Positions 57,401-60,400 of a DNA stretch of 64,000 nt are shown piece after piece. Made by a program: the position numbers and the translations under genes. Below the pieces are notes generated by a model, which was not told where the DNA came from, did not search any database, and worked only from the letters and a program-made list of their open reading frames with translations. The stretch comes from Antedon mediterranea (lineage: Eukaryota > Echinodermata > Crinoidea > Comatulida > Antedonidae), in contig NC_092670.1 of NCBI RefSeq assembly GCF_964355755.1, forward strand, positions 15,125,201 through 15,189,200, read 5' to 3'. Each line of letters begins with the position of its first letter. Position 1 is the first letter of the stretch.

Positions 57401-60400
57401 AGTAAAAAAAGCTTTTCTTTTTATATTCTGTGTTTGGCTTTACTAGACACAGGTCATTTTTAGATCTTGTATTATATGAGGATTTGCTTTGAGTAAATTT
57501 ATTTGATAGATAAGTCGGAGTTAAGTCATTTGTTACTTTATACATTAAGACTTTTCGTTGTAGGTTAGTTTCCATTCAAGATTATTCCAATTTAGTTCTT
57601 CAAGTGCCTGTAGCTGAATCATACTTGCTTTTTTTAGTGATTATTTTTGCTGCCCTATTTTGAAGCACTTGAAATGTATGATTTAGATGTTTATTGCATC
57701 TGCACCATACGATGTTACAGTAGTCAAAATGGGGGGGGGGGGGGGGCTATAATTGTTTTATATAGCATTATCTGGAGATGCTTTGGCAACAAACAACTAG
57801 CTTTTTTAAGATAGAACAAACCTGGCAGAACTTTGTTTTTAATAAGCTCAACATGTTTGTTCCAGGCTAGACATTCATCAATTTTAACACCTAGGTGTTT
57901 ACATTGTGAAACCCTTTTATATTCAATTTATATTAATATTTAAGTTCGTGTTTGATAGCTTTGAAAAAATAATGTTTTAACATTTTTTTTTAATATGCAA
58001 TTATAACGTTACATAATAGTTATTCACTAGTTTGACCAAAAATTGGGGTTTGGATGAAGTTAACAGTTTATTTTGTCTTTTTTTATGAAGTAAGTGAAAA
58101 CATTGTTTTTTTCTACAAAAGTGATTAACTTTATGAAAGCTGCAAAATGGACTATTCATTCAAAGTTAAATTGAATTAATCTTCATTTTTCATTTCATTT
58201 TTAGGGGACATTATATCTTTAATTTTCCAACATTAAATGTTTTTCGAATGAATTAAGGCATCTAAAAAAAAATGAATACTTACGTTCATCACAGTTTTCT
58301 CCTTGCCAACCTGCACAGCAAACTTGTTGAGGGACTTCATTTACTTCAGTGTTGGTAACATCAACGTCCACAGCCACAGCCCTAAATCAATAATCGGATT
58401 AATCAATTAGACATAGAGGGGTGTTTTTGTTTCTCATTTTCAATAGAGTTATGCCACTTTATCCAGGTATGCTAGAGGCAGTTTTTCTTCACTAAAATAT
58501 GAAACTTCATCAAAATGGGATCGTTATGAAAATTAATTAATAAGCGGCCAATTTTCATTGAATATATATTAATTAATAATAGGCTGTTCGTACTAGGCTG
58601 AATACAGATCACTCCGGCCGCGCTTCACTCCGGCCGCGCTTCACTCCGGCCGCGATTCATTCCGGCCGCGATGCATTCCGGCCGCAGCTATGGAGCGCCC
58701 AATGAGTCTTTTACAACCGAGAAACGTTTTTTGTAGAGAATCAAAATAAACATTTGTAATCATACAGTATATTTTTTCTCTTTCAGGATCACAACAACAA
58801 CATTGCAAGTGTTTTAAATTAGGTCTACTAATGCTAAAACAAAATAATTTATGTGTTTTATCCAATGTATAATAGGCTATTAATTGTAATGTGATTAATT
58901 AATGTAATTTATTGCAATGTACCCTATATGTCATATTATTTTTATCATATATAAATTAAAATATAAAATCATTGTAAATTGGACTGTACAAAAATGATAT
59001 ATTAATTCTTGATACAATTCCAGGTAACATTAATTAGACGGATATTTGATTATTTGAAATAAATTAATTAATATTGTAAATATTGTTATTAACTATAACA
59101 AACATCAATAATAATTGATTATTTGAAATAAATAAATTAATATTTTACATATTGTTATTAACTATAATTAGTAAGTATGGGTACTGGCAAGATAAAGTGT
59201 TATAAAAATAAGGGTTTTAACTAATTTTTAATGTTAATATGTAAAGCTATAAAAATAAATGTACATAGAAAGAAATTAAATATTGTTATTCAAGCATTAA
59301 TTAGACGGGTATTTGATTATTATTTTATTATTGAATTTAATTAAGTTAAGTTTAGTTTGAAAGAAAAAGCAGTTCCAACTTCTTTGAATGTTATTGTTAA
59401 TGAAAAAAGTAAAATTGTTGCTAATAAATATTCAATTAGTTCCATTTAAATTCACCAAGAATTTGTTATAACACTGAACAGTATAGAAAAGGTAGATATG
59501 GGCGCTCTATACTAACCAAAGATCGTATAGCGCCACTCGCTACGGCCCCCTTTGCACAGGAAGTCGAATTGAATATAATATTTAGCGGCCTAGCTAGGCC
59601 CTCTAGGTGTAGCCCAGGCCTAGGCTAGAGTGTAGAGTACGAGTAGCCTAGGCTAGTAGTAGGCCTAAAAAGGCCTAGCCTAAAAAAGTATGCCTGGGCC
59701 CTCTATCTATCATAATGTATATGATGAGCCTGCCGCAATGAAAAATTAACGTATTGTTGTACCATGGTGGCTTAGATCAAAAGTTAGTGATACATAGATA
59801 GAGTGTCAGTGAGTCATAAATAATTGTATAAGAAAAAAATGTCTTTACACGCCGAGTCTTTAAAGTTGAAACTCCCACCCCTCTACAACAACTCACACCA
59901 CAACCACACACAACAGGTGAGCTGCTAGTTTTTGCCGAAAGCTTGCCTCGCGCCCTCTCTCGTATAAGGTACAAAAATCATTACTCTGATGGGCCTCCTA
60001 TCAGTACTATTGATTAATTATTGGTTTTAAGATTTTCGAAGCATTATTCAAATAGAACATTCCAATCAGTTATAGGCCTACTGGGAATTGATTTATATTA
60101 CACACATTTAGGATGTATATTGTGATATTAATTTCCATAGGCTGAAAAAGTAAGAATCACCACAGTCGTACAATGAACATTCATTAATTATTAAAGGTTT
60201 ATTAATTAATTATTCATAAGATTGAAGGTGGATCATCATTTTGAAATTTTTATGTTTATTGAGGTTATCATAATAACAAAAAAGGACCTCTCATCCACTC
60301 TTGATCGTTTATTCCCCCAATCACACAGCTAAGAAAAACACAATATTAAAATCTAACTATGTTCCTTTAAGTCACTACCAGTTAAAGACTGTATTGTCCT

